From NCBI GenBank assembly GCA_963931865.1, contig OZ007510.1, positions 11,929,981 to 11,993,980 on the forward strand: a stretch of DNA of 64,000 nt. Direction: 5' to 3'. A program made the translations under genes and the position numbers. The notes below the pieces were generated by a model that saw only the letters and a program-made list of their open reading frames with translations, did not search any database and was not told the origin of the DNA. Source of the DNA: Axinella damicornis. Its lineage: Eukaryota; Porifera; Demospongiae; Axinellida; Axinellidae. Position 1 is the first letter of the stretch. Each line of letters opens with the position of its first letter. This document shows, in pieces, positions 10,164 to 20,499 of the stretch.

Positions 10164-13051
10164 ATGGCTATTCAGAGGAAATGTGTCCGCACTGTTCAAC
10201 CTATGATTATATTGCTAGCTCTCGTGCTACCAATTTTGGAAGCTAGAGTTGGAAAGCATAATTGCATCAGTAACTTTCCTGAGTTGGAAGAAGAATTGTT
10301 GCAGAGAAAGCAAAACCTTGACAGTCTGAATGAAGCATTTTTCCCACCAAACAGGCAGCTCAGCATTGTGGTTGACGTGCACTTCTACTTTCTCCCCAAT
10401 ATTTCATCTCTATCTGAAGGTTCAACTTTAGAAGATGTCTCCATAGATGACCAACCAACTCTGAAACGTTTCGAATTAGGACATTATGACTACAAGTTCC
10501 GCTGGGCTGCATCTTGTGTGACCGCATTCATTAGACCAGATTTGCTCGAAGCCTTCTCGCTGTACACTTACTTTGACTTCACAAAAACTGCAAAAGTAAT
10601 CATCCCCCCAATATGTGGAAGTCAGGCGCTTGATACGAGAATAATATCCGCTGATGGTCATAGCAGTCAAGTATGCAGTAACGAAGCAGTTGGTCGAGTT
10701 GAAACACTTTTGAACAGGCTGACAACACATGTAAGTCGAGTGTTTTATGGATTGTGATGAATTGATAATGCTAGCAAATATAGTCACAAACTATGCAGAG
10801 AAGCCTTGCAAAGAAGTGGGAACATACAGGCTAAACATAGGCATAGAAACTATATATATTTTTTTACTTAGGGGGACCATAGGTATAATCAGTGTTGCGG
10901 AGGCAATAAACCCATGCAGTGATTGCCAGGAAAATGGATTAGAAGACAGTCAGCTCAGCGGAGTTGTCCCCATAATCCCATGCAGTGATTGCCAGGAAAA
11001 TGGATTAGAAGACAGTCAGCTCAGCAGAGTTGTCCCCATAATCATAAAGCAAGCATGGCCTTTTATTACTTCAAGTTCTAGCTCAGACCCACAGTGACTT
11101 CTGACTGCATCACTCTGTTGAATGTTGCTGTGTGTATACATACTAGCTATAGGCTTATAACATTTACTTGATTTGTTCACAGCTGAAATCATATGTGGTG
11201 AACAGAGCTGTTATGAATGAGGAATACAGAGGCTACTCATCCTACTACTTTCATCACAACTTGTCACATAACCACTGTGTGATTGGGTATGCAAGCAACT
11301 ACAAGTTTGCCCAAACTGTCTTAGGATTTGCACTGTTTTGGTTTGTATTGGCTCTGTCGCTCGGAACTCCGGTTGCAATAAGATCTGTACACAACACCTA
11401 AAACAAGAGGAGAGAATCTAGAAAAGATAAAAGTAAAAATAAACAATGGAAAACTGGCGAGTCTAATGTGCAGTACTACGTTCGGGCTATAGTGATGGTT
11501 GCTGCGCTTGTGGACGTTGCTATCATTGTACATGATGCATGGCTCATTGTAGCAGTTGTATTTGCAGACGGCCTCTGGAATATATTCTTCATCTTGGCTG
11601 TGGGTGCGTTCTTTGGGTTCTTAGCTACTGATGTGGTTGTATGCATGATATACTCTAATTCCGTTGAGGCATTCGAAGAAGACTTTCCATTTCGACAACC
11701 CACTTCAGAACGTGAACAAAGCCATTTCTGCTCTTTGCATTGCTGCTCTTCAAACAATGAAGTGATGAAAAATTGTATTGGTTGGCTTAGGAGGGCAGTT
11801 GGATGGCTCAGGAGGACAGCTGGAATTCTTGCTGTTGTGGTTGCTCTGCAGCTGTTGTTTGTTCACGGTGTTTATGTATTTCTAGGTTTCATAGCTTCAC
11901 CTCTTTCTTCAACAACAATAATTATCTTTTATTGCACAACCATCTCCTGTGCTGTGATTTTCGTAGCCATCTTGCTGAAAAAGTCTAGCACCACTCTTAA
12001 CTGCACACGACCCTCTCAAAACACTGAGCCAGCAGCACAACCCCCTTCAGAACGAGAACAAAGCCATTGTGAATCAAGAAAGGGACAGTCGAATACAATA
12101 TATATTACAGGTGGGTCAGCAGTATGCACTTTCACTGCATCAGAACAAGCCGGGCTGAGCTGTTCCAACTCGACGAGGAGACAATCTTCCACAAGTGGGT
12201 CTGTAAGAGCATCATCTTTAGAAAGAGGGCAAAGAAGACCAGAGAACCAACAGCATACAATTGAAAAGTGCAAATCTACTCTTGAGAGCATCGGTTCCAT
12301 TCTAGTAGGTCTCCTCATGCTTGCGTTTGTAGTTTGCTTTGGTGCATTTATATTTTTAACTGGAATGTTAGTAATTGAGCACAACAACAATGGTGGAGTT
12401 TTGGGGTTTGTTGGGTCTCTTGCTCCGTCTGCTTTCCTTTCACTGGTCGGCTACTGTGGAAAGAAGCTACTTGATATGGGGAATGCAGGTGTTGATCATG
12501 ATCAGCCTGATCAAATCACGGAACAAAAACCCATTCACCTCATTGTATCATTCCAAGGGCCATTACAAGCACCATCATCACAACCACCACGAGTACAGCA
12601 ACCACCATCATCACAACCATGTGCACCTTTACAAACTTCCATCTCACATGTACAATCCACAGTGGATGACACTGAATCACCATTTGTAGTTTCAGTGGCT
12701 ATTGAACCCGAGACAACAGAAGTTGTTGCATGTCAAGAAGACCTCCAAGTACAGCATCCATCAGATACAACCAGCCGAGATCAAGTGCCTAGTACTCCAG
12801 AGAACAGACAAATGGCTACTCGCAACCAACATTCTCAGAGTAGGTGCGTGGGTCAAGAATCCACCCAAACACCAGAGTCAAATTCTGAACCACAGAGCAG
12901 TGAAGCTGCGACATCTCTGGCATGTCAACAAGGAGAAAACACCCGATTACGATGTCGTAGTGATCCAGGGAACAGGGAAACGGCTACTCACAACCGAAGT
13001 AAAATGCGCACAAAATCGGATTTGTGCACTCCTCTTTTGGATGACCAGTAA
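10164..13051 (+). pseudogene. multi-transmembrane protein, left copy, nonsense codon 262
   Basis: Exon 1 (10164-10730) starts at an ATG giving a signal peptide (hydrophobic IILLALVLPILEA) and a Cys-containing ectodomain. A phase-0 intron with donor GTAAGT contains a 66-bp tandem duplication (10911-11043). Exon 2 (11183-13051) stays in one frame and encodes about seven hydrophobic segments (for example LGFALFWFVLALSLGTP and GLLMLAFVVCFGAFIFL), then a Ser/Gln/Thr-rich tail. Without the interruption it would be 811 codons. At 11399-11401 the frame has TAA where the right copy has TTA (Leu), one base apart. The remaining 550 codons stay open, so the break is recent, a sequence error, or read through. 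The family is not recognised. Confidence 0.7.
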
Positions 13052-13314
13052 CATAGCATTGATTCTGCTTTACTAGTAGTGTTTGGAAACACACGTGTGA
13101 CACCATCCAATATCACTGTAAATTAATAGCTATAGTTGCATACACATACAGCTACCTTTTGTGCCCAAGTTATTGTTTGACCCTACCAATTTATTGCTTG
13201 TAATCCAAACAGTGTACATGCGGTATGTTTTCAATGATAACTCAAAGAGTCGTGCCACCCACGCATGTATGTGTGTTGTGTGTGGTGGTGGTGGTGGTGG
13301 TGGTGGGTGGTAGT

Positions 13315-13345
<31 letters not shown>
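13315..13345. repeat. G31 homopolymer after a TGG microsatellite
   Basis: A (TGG)n tract at about 13282-13314 runs into 31 consecutive G. Such tracts are length-unstable and can form G-quadruplexes. It lies just downstream of the left membrane gene. Confidence 0.95.
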
Positions 13346-13407
13346 CTAAAGCCACCTCTATCGGTATATAGTTCTGCATGCAGTAATATGCATGCACTTC
13401 TACATTT

Positions 13408-13660
13408 CAAATCTACTCTTGAGAGCATTGGTTCCATTCAGATACATAGCTAGGTCTCTTCATGTTCGTGTTCATAGTTTCCTTTGGTGTATCTATATTC
13501 ATAACCGGAATGGGGGTTGTTGGGTCTCTTGTTGCTCCATCTACTCTCCTTTCACTGTGGGAAGAACTCAAGAAGACCCACAATCACACAGAGACAGATA
13601 ATTCCACCACCCAAGCACCAGAGTCAAATTCTGAACCACAGACAACTCCTCTTTTGCAAC
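13408..13660 (+). pseudogene. degenerate partial duplicate of the last membrane-segment region
   Basis: The sequence from CAAATCTACTCTTGAGAGCA repeats 12272-12480 with many changes, and then continues into a segment like the Gln/Thr tail (AGAGTCAAATTCTGAACCAC, also at about 12873). Frames are broken. The corresponding right-copy sequence resumes after the N gap at 20069. Confidence 0.7.
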
Positions 13661-13925
13661 TTTTGTTTTGGAATCAAATATTTCCATGCATAAAATTAGC
13701 AGATGGCCAGAATACTTTCATGGACTTGATACCAAGTCTTGTCTGTAAAACTGGTAGCAATACCTGAATTTGAAGTCCATGCACTTTTGGAAAATTACAC
13801 CCTCAGAATTTGGAATGTATTGTATTCAATGAATGTACATTTAATACATGCGGCAGCCAATGGAATAATAGATAAATCATTACAACTCAAATAGATTATT
13901 GTAGTCAATTGCTTCTGGTATAATC

Positions 13926-14561
13926 TTATGTGATGTGGTCTCCTGGACTCGCATGTGTATTTTCACTGGCACTTTGTGAAGAAGATACTAAAGGTTCGGA
14001 AGTTTCTTGAAGGCAAGAATCAGATTGCATGACATCTGAGTGTGAAGCTATGCCATGAGTGTTATTCCTGGCAGAATAGATGCCGCCATCAGCTGACCAC
14101 AAACTCGGATTACTCTCAGTGCAGTCAACAGTTTGAGTTGTAACATCCAGGTTGTCATTACTGCTACCTTCAGGCAGATACCCTTCCCTCCGCAGTGAAG
14201 TCGGAGTAGTGATTTCAGAGGGACTATTCCTGTCCTCCACTCGACTGTTGATGCTGTGTGTGGATGATCTGTTGATGCTGTGTGTGAATGATCTGTTGAT
14301 GCTGTGTGTGGATGATCTGTTGATGCTGTGTGTGGATGATCTGTTGATGCTGTGTGTAGATGATCTGTTGATGCTATGTGTGGATGATCTAAATGTACCA
14401 GCTGGTTGTTCAGGAGTACCACTGCTGCCTTCAATATCTCTTCTGGTTTCAGCAGCTGCAGACTGACAGTCACTTGAATAATCGATATCTGATTCAGAAT
14501 CTTCTAACTGGATCTCCACCTCATGAGCCGCATCCCCACATCAGGAAACTCTTGCCACAAC
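13926..14561 (-). pseudogene. orphan cytoplasmic-tail exon, copy of the receptor B tail
   Basis: Acceptor CTTTAG at 14562-14567 matches that of receptor B, and the exon aligns along its whole length with 20500-21094. Near its start it lacks 4 bp present in the intact copy, so reading from the acceptor reaches a stop within about 20 codons. The frame downstream (from 14519) is otherwise open and ends at the same place. The block contains no ectodomain exon for it, because the duplicated segment ends at 14648. A 24-bp coding repeat (STHSINRS unit) has six copies here and three in receptor B. Confidence 0.8.
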
Positions 14562-14648
14562 CTAAAGCAATCATGAACAGTTGAGATAAATACACCATTT
14601 GCAGATGGGTCGTATGGCTGTATGGTATTACTGATAGTAGGTGATATA

Positions 14649-14770
14649 CCGTATTTATGCTAATAAAACGGTATAAAAGCAAATAATTTCAAAATTCACT
14701 ACCGTAGGATTGGAATCGCAGGAAATGAATTTGTATCGCTAGATTGGATGGACCGTTGTAATAGTATAGA
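14649..14770. mobile_element. second ACCGTATTTATGC-type MITE copy
   Basis: The start ACCGTATTTATGCTAATAAA and the body (TTGTATCGCTAGATTGGATG) match the element at 9618-9740. The right end is degraded. It sits exactly at the end of the left duplication block. Confidence 0.7.
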
Positions 14771-14889
14771 TAGAAATTGTCGCGCTGCGTTTGGAGAGAA
14801 ATCGTTTGTGACCGCTGTTATTCCAGGAAATAGGCATTGAACTGCCATCCCACGTACTGCATTTCGAGCGTTTGTGACTGTTGTAGCTG

Positions 14890-15490
14890 CACTACCAGGA
14901 ACTGGGGGGCAAGTGGAAAAGGCGGATACGGTCGGACGCGGACACGGACACGGACACGAACCAAAACTCATTTTTCAGCCCTTTGCAGTGTAGGACAGAA
15001 GCTAAACATGGTTATTCATTCGCTAAAGTTGCTCATTCCTTCAGTATGCCTGAAATGACCCCTGAATATAAGTCAAGACTTCTCTTTCCTCGAGTCAGCA
15101 GAGGTCAAAGGCCACGTGCATATTTAATGAGCTTCAACAAAAAGACTAGAAGAGCATTTATTTATTGCAGAAACTAAACTCAGGCCTTTTGACAAAGCAT
15201 AGGAAGCAGAAATAATATTCCTATACTATCTATGACGATGGCTGATCGAAGCTCGAACTTTCATTGTTGAAGCTTATTAAATATGCACGTGGCCTTTGAC
15301 CTCTGCTGACTCGAGGAAATACACGAAAGGCGGTTCAATAGGCTAAGCAAGCAACTTTAGCGAATGAATAACCATGTTTAGTTTCTGTCCTACACTGCAA
15401 AGAACTGAAAAATGAGTTTGGTTCGTGTCCGTGTCCGCGTCCGCGTCCGTGTCGGCGTCCGACCGTATCCGCGTTTTCCACTTACCCGAA
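14890..15490. repeat. foldback with about 200-bp arms in the spacer between duplication copies
   Basis: The arm 14905-15125 (GGACACGGACACGG motif, then CTGAAATGACCCC) is complementary to 15287-15475 (TCCGTGTCCGCGTCC). The loop is about 160 bp. Both sides carry GCATTTCGAGCGTTTGTGAC (14860 and 15528). No gene is seen in 14649-15567. Confidence 0.8.
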
Positions 15491-17631
15491 CGGGGCGTCT
15501 ACAGCCATGCCATCATTGCCATGCACTGCATTTCGAGCGTTTGTGACTGTTATTCCAGGAACAAGCTATTGCTATACTGGTACAGATATTCAGCCACACA
15601 TTGCATTGCTATTTTGAGGTGCAGGTATAGGGGGATGTTACTCTACACACTGAGCTGCTGGGAGTAACCTCATTACTAACTTGAATGTACTTCTGTAGTT
15701 TGTGAGAATAATACGTATACCGTAGTCTCCCATTACACCCCGTTATGTACACTACATCCACCCTAAAGTGGGGGGAGGGAATATGCAATCAGCCTTGAGT
15801 ATACGCTCCCACAAAAAGTTTTACAAAAGTGCTATGTACACAACTATTATGATACTGCCAAGGTTCATAAAACAACACAGCTACAAAAGTACAAAAGATC
15901 CAGAGAACTGTTCGTGGTCACCATGCATATGTTTACAAAGTTGTGTGTCTCCCTGCATTAGCAGAAGAGCTGCCACCATGGATAATAGATGCTGCCACCA
16001 CATGCAATGTGAGGGCCATAACGTTCATGACGACTTCGCTGTAGCCATCCTCAAGTACAGCAATACTGCATGTCGGTCATGTACCACTGGACATTTCCAA
16101 GAGGCTGCTGGTATTTCCTGCAGAAGAGTGGCAGCAAGATTAGTTCTTGTATTGCAGTGTAACATACTGAGCACGTGTAATTTCGATATACCAGAAGACA
16201 CTCACCAAGGGCGTTAAATGAGGCAAACTACCCTGTTCAGGAACTTGGGGTGATAAAGAGGGGGGAGGGCGTATTTTTGAAGGGGGCGTATTAGCATGAG
16301 ACTACGGTACTAGTATTTTCCACTGAACATTCAAGTATACGTACAACCCTCCACTGCATTTTCCTACATTTCTATGTACACTTACTAGTCACATCAGGCG
16401 GAACCTTCCACTACACAACTGTGTTTGACAGGGTGTTCCCCTGCTGAGTCAGACATCATCAGTTGAAGGTCATGAGAAAAGTTTGCATTGTTACAAGTCA
16501 GGTTTGAACTTCCTTCTCAGAAGTGACCAGTACTCCTGCACTTGTGAACTGCTCAGTGTGCAACCACACAATGGTCTCTTGCATGTTCATCAATGCATGA
16601 TAACAGCAGACAAGGTTTCAACTCCTCCCTTTCAAAATGGAACAACATCCTCTTGCATGTGCAACAGCACAAGGGTTAAACTCCTCTGTTACAGTGTGCA
16701 ATTACACACAAGGGTTAAATTTAATTTACCCTGCTGTTTTTGTTTCATACCTGTTGCATTTTTCATTGTAATGTGCAAATCAGCTCTTGTCTACTTGGCT
16801 CAAATTACCACCTCCATTCTCTGCCACTAGTTGAATGCGTTGCCTCATTACACAATCCTGCAGCCTATTGGGTCATTGTGTTGGTACTACTGGATGTATT
16901 ATGAAGCTTTTCGCTACGTACAGTCAGCCTTAGTCTATAGCTTGCTAACCACGTATGCAGCTTCTAGTTTTGCAATCTGCATGTCATGGAATCAGTACCC
17001 TCTCACTGTTGTGTCATAACCATGTGAACCTTCATTTGTAAGTACTATACCTCTAGTCTTGTGATGATGTACGGCTTGTGGTTGAAATCAAATTCATGTA
17101 CTTACGTAACAGCATATGCTGTACTATGTCCAGTGAGAGGTATTTGGCCTTGAGGCTATACAAGGGAGTTAGGTGCTACAGTAGTGTGAGCTGATCGTGA
17201 CAAAAATAAATTGATGGTTGTCAGAAGTAAACAATACTGGTATACGGGTACCTGTCCCAATTGTCACACTCTAGATTGCTCTACTGAAATATTTATGCAT
17301 TCTAACAGATGATAATTTATCTATCTTAAGTTGCCAGTGTGGCTGCTTCCTTGATCATAGTACAACAATCTTGGGTACTTCCCTAATTGACCACTTTCAT
17401 TATGTCATGGTGGTGGTGTAATGGATTTCCTGGTGGTGGTGACGTGTGGTGTAATGGATTTCCTGGTGGTGTAATGATTTCCTGGTTCACTGAGTATACC
17501 TTTCAGTTTGTAATTAAAGTTATAAATGGTGGCCTGTGCTGTGGCGCTCAGTACAATGCTTTGCACGCTGTGAACAATTCTTGATAGAATGTCAGTGTGG
17601 TTTCCTGCTGGTTTGCTTCAAGCAGCAATCA

Positions 17632-20084
17632 ATGGCTATTCAGAGGAAATGTGTCCGCACTGTTCAACCTATGATTATATTGCTAGCTCTCGTGCTACCA
17701 ATTTTGGAAGCTAGAGGTGGAAAGCGTAATTGCATCAGTAACTTTCCTGAGTTGGAAGAAGAATTGTTACAAAGAAAGCAAAACGTTGACAGTCTGAAGG
17801 AAGCATTTTTCCCACCAAACAGGCAGCTCGGCATTGTGGTCGACGTGCACTTCTACTTTCTCCCCAATATTTCATCTCTATCTGAAGGTTCAACTTTAGA
17901 AGATGTCTCCATAGACGACCAGTCAACTCTGAAGCGGTTCGAATTAGGACATTATGACTACAAGTTCCGCTGGGCTGCATCTTCTGTGACCACATTCATT
18001 AGACCAGATTTTCTCGAAGCCTTCTCGCTGTACACTTACTTTGACTCTACAAAAACTGCAAAAGTAATCATCCCCCCAATATGTGGAAGTCAGACGCTTG
18101 ATACGAGAATAATATCCGCTGATGGTCATAGCAGTCAAGTATGCAGTCACAAAGCAGTTGGTCGAGTTGAAACACTTTTGAACAGGCTGACAACACATGT
18201 AAGTCTGAGTGTTTTATAGATTGTGGTGAATAGCAAATAGTCACAAACTATGCATAGAAGCATTGCAAAGAAGCAGCAACATAGCTATATATACAGGCTA
18301 AGCATAGGCGTAGGAACGATACGCCTATGCAGCATGTGCAACATGTCTGAGGGTTTAATTAATGGCCTCCTGACAAGAACTAGATTAGGTGCCTTACTTC
18401 CTGTTTGGCAAGAAACCCACAGTGATTGCCAGGAGAATGGATTAGCATACAGTGAGCTCAGTAGTCTTGTGCCCAGACCCCATGCATGCACCACTCGCGG
18501 GAAAGAGGGTCTGGTGACTTTGCGCAGAAACCTCGGTCTTCATTTCGAACAATGAACGATTTCACACCTTTCAGACTGCCAATGAAATCATAGGGAATTC
18601 GATTTTCTCTTTGTTAGTAGTGAGAAGTTGTAGAAAATTTTCTTGCAATTACACATATTATTTCACGCATAGGACTTCCAGTTCTGTCTGGTTTCAGGCG
18701 GTTAGCTGAGCTATGAATACTAAATGAAGACCGAGAATGTTGTTGAAAGTCGCCAGATGGTTACTCCGTAGGTTTCTGGCTGGGCACGAGACTATCAGCT
18801 CAGTCGAGTACTAGTTGTCCCCGTAATCATATAGCAATCAGTATTACTGCAAGTTGTAGCTCAGACCCATGTGACTTGTGACTTGTATTTTCTCAAGTTG
18901 CTCTGATGAAATGTTGCTGTGTGTACTAGCTATAGGCTACACTAGTTAGCTCTCCTTGTAATATAACATTTATTTGATTATGTTCACAGCTGAAATCATA
19001 TGTGGTGAACAGAGCTGTTATAGATGAGGAATACAGAGGCTACTCATCCTACTACTTTCAACACAACTTGTCGCATAACCACTGTGTGATTGGGTATGCA
19101 AGGAGCTACAAGTTTGCCCAAACTGTCTTAGGATTTGCACTGTTTTGGTTTGTATTGGCTCTGTCGCTCGGAACTCCGGTTGCAATAAGATCTGTACACA
19201 ACACCTTAAACAAGAGGAGAGAATCTAGAAAAGACAAAAGGAAATATAAACCATGGAAAACTGGTGAGTCTAATCTGCAGTACTACGTTTGGGCTACAGT
19301 GATGGTTGCAGCGCTTGTGGACGTTGCTATCATTGTACATGATGCATGGCTTATTATAGCAGTTGTATTTGCAGAACACCTCTGGAATATGTTCTTCATC
19401 TCGGCTGTGGGTGGATTCTTTGGGTTCTTAGCTACTGATGTGGTTGTATGCATGATATACTCTAATTCCTTTGAGGCATTCGAAGAAGACTTTCCATTTC
19501 CACATTTCTGCTCTTTGCATTGCTGCTCTTCAAACAATGAAGTGGTGAAAAATCGTATTGGTTGGCTTAGGAGGGCAGTTGGATGGCTCAGGAGGACAGC
19601 TGGAATTCTTGCTGTTGTAGTTGCTCTGCAGCTGTTGTTTGTTCACGGTGTTTATGTTTTTCTAGGTTTCATAGCTTCACCTCTTTCTTCAACAACAATA
19701 ATTATCTTTTATTGCACAACCATCTTCTGTGCAGTGATTTTCGGTGTTGATCAGCCTGGTCAAATCATGAAACAAAAACCCATTCACCTCATTGTATCCC
19801 AAGTGCCATTACAAGTACAGCAACCACCATCATCACCTTTACAAACTTCCATCTCACAATCCACAGTGNNNNNNNNNNNNNNNNNNNNNNNNNNNNNNNN
19901 NNNNNNNNNNNNNNNNNNNNNNNNNNNNNNNNNNNNNNNNNNNNNNNNNNNNNNNNNNNNNNNNNNNNNNNNNNNNNNNNNNNNNNNNNNNNNNNNNNNN
20001 NNNNNNNNNNNNNNNNNNNNNNNNNNNNNNNNNNNNNNNNNNNNNNNNNNNNNNNNNNNNNNNNNNNNTCAATTCTACGCTTGA
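17632..20084 (+). CDS. multi-transmembrane protein, right copy, 3' end in sequence gap
   Basis: Exon 1 is 17632-18198 (phase-0 donor GTAAGT) and exon 2 starts at 18990. The ATG is chosen because it is shared with the left copy and starts the signal peptide. The frame is open from 18990 into the N gap at 19869. It encodes the same ectodomain and the first five or so hydrophobic segments as the left copy. About 525 bp (175 codons, left positions 11964-12488) are absent in frame, removing the last two membrane segments and the linker before them. The Gln/Pro-rich tail then follows. The C terminus is unknown because of the gap. Function and family are unknown. It converges on receptor B. Confidence 0.7.
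18463..18796. mobile_element. AGTCT-type MITE in intron of right membrane gene
   Basis: Ends are AGTCTTGTGCCCAG and CTGGGCACGAGACTATC. It is flanked by agctcagt at 18455-18462 and 18797-18804. The left copy has the uninterrupted site (near 10950). The 8-bp duplication suggests an hAT-like transposase. Relatives lie at 31641, 41518 and 49958. Confidence 0.85.
19869..20068. other. assembly gap of 200 N
   Basis: A run of exactly 200 N, probably a gap of unknown true size. It hides the end of the right membrane gene. Confidence 1.
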
Positions 20085-20499
20085 GAGCATTGCATGATTA
20101 TTTTCAGCCCATCGCCCGAGGCATGAGAGGTTTTGCCAACTCAAGAAGACCCCCAATCACAGCATTCATGCAGAGACAGTTAATACTACCAGCCAAGCAC
20201 CAGAGTCAAATTCTGAACCACAGACAACTCCTCTTTGCTTGATCCGTACTAACGTTTGTTTTTGGAATCAAATATTTCCATGCATGACCTGAGCCCATGG
20301 ACAGAATACTTCATGAGCTTGATACCAAGTAAACTAGTAGCTATATATGGCATGAAGTTCATGCAATTACACTCTCTGGATGAACCGCTAAACAGAATTT
20401 GGAATGTATACATTCAGTGAATGTACATTTAATACATGCGGCAGCCAATGAAATAATAACTCAAATCAGTCAGTTGCTTCACATATAAAGTGGTATATC

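Larger units (their letters stand above)
5008..14648. repeat. left copy of a diverged tandem segmental duplication
   Basis: Matches the right copy at 15568-21183 in order and orientation. Anchors are 5008/15568 (CTGGTACAGA), 5940/16370 (TGTACACTTACTAGTCAC), 10164/17632 (start of the membrane gene), 11183/18990 (second exon) and 14561/21094 (tail exon). The match stops at the GGTGAT sequence just before 14649 and 21183. The left copy is longer because of later insertions and minisatellite growth. Between 4824 and 10163 I see no gene, only the elements listed separately. Confidence 0.85.

Noticed and set aside
11168..11401. A complete 77-codon protein
   Set aside because: It is the start of exon 2 of the left membrane gene, cut short by the nonsense codon; the right copy reads through.
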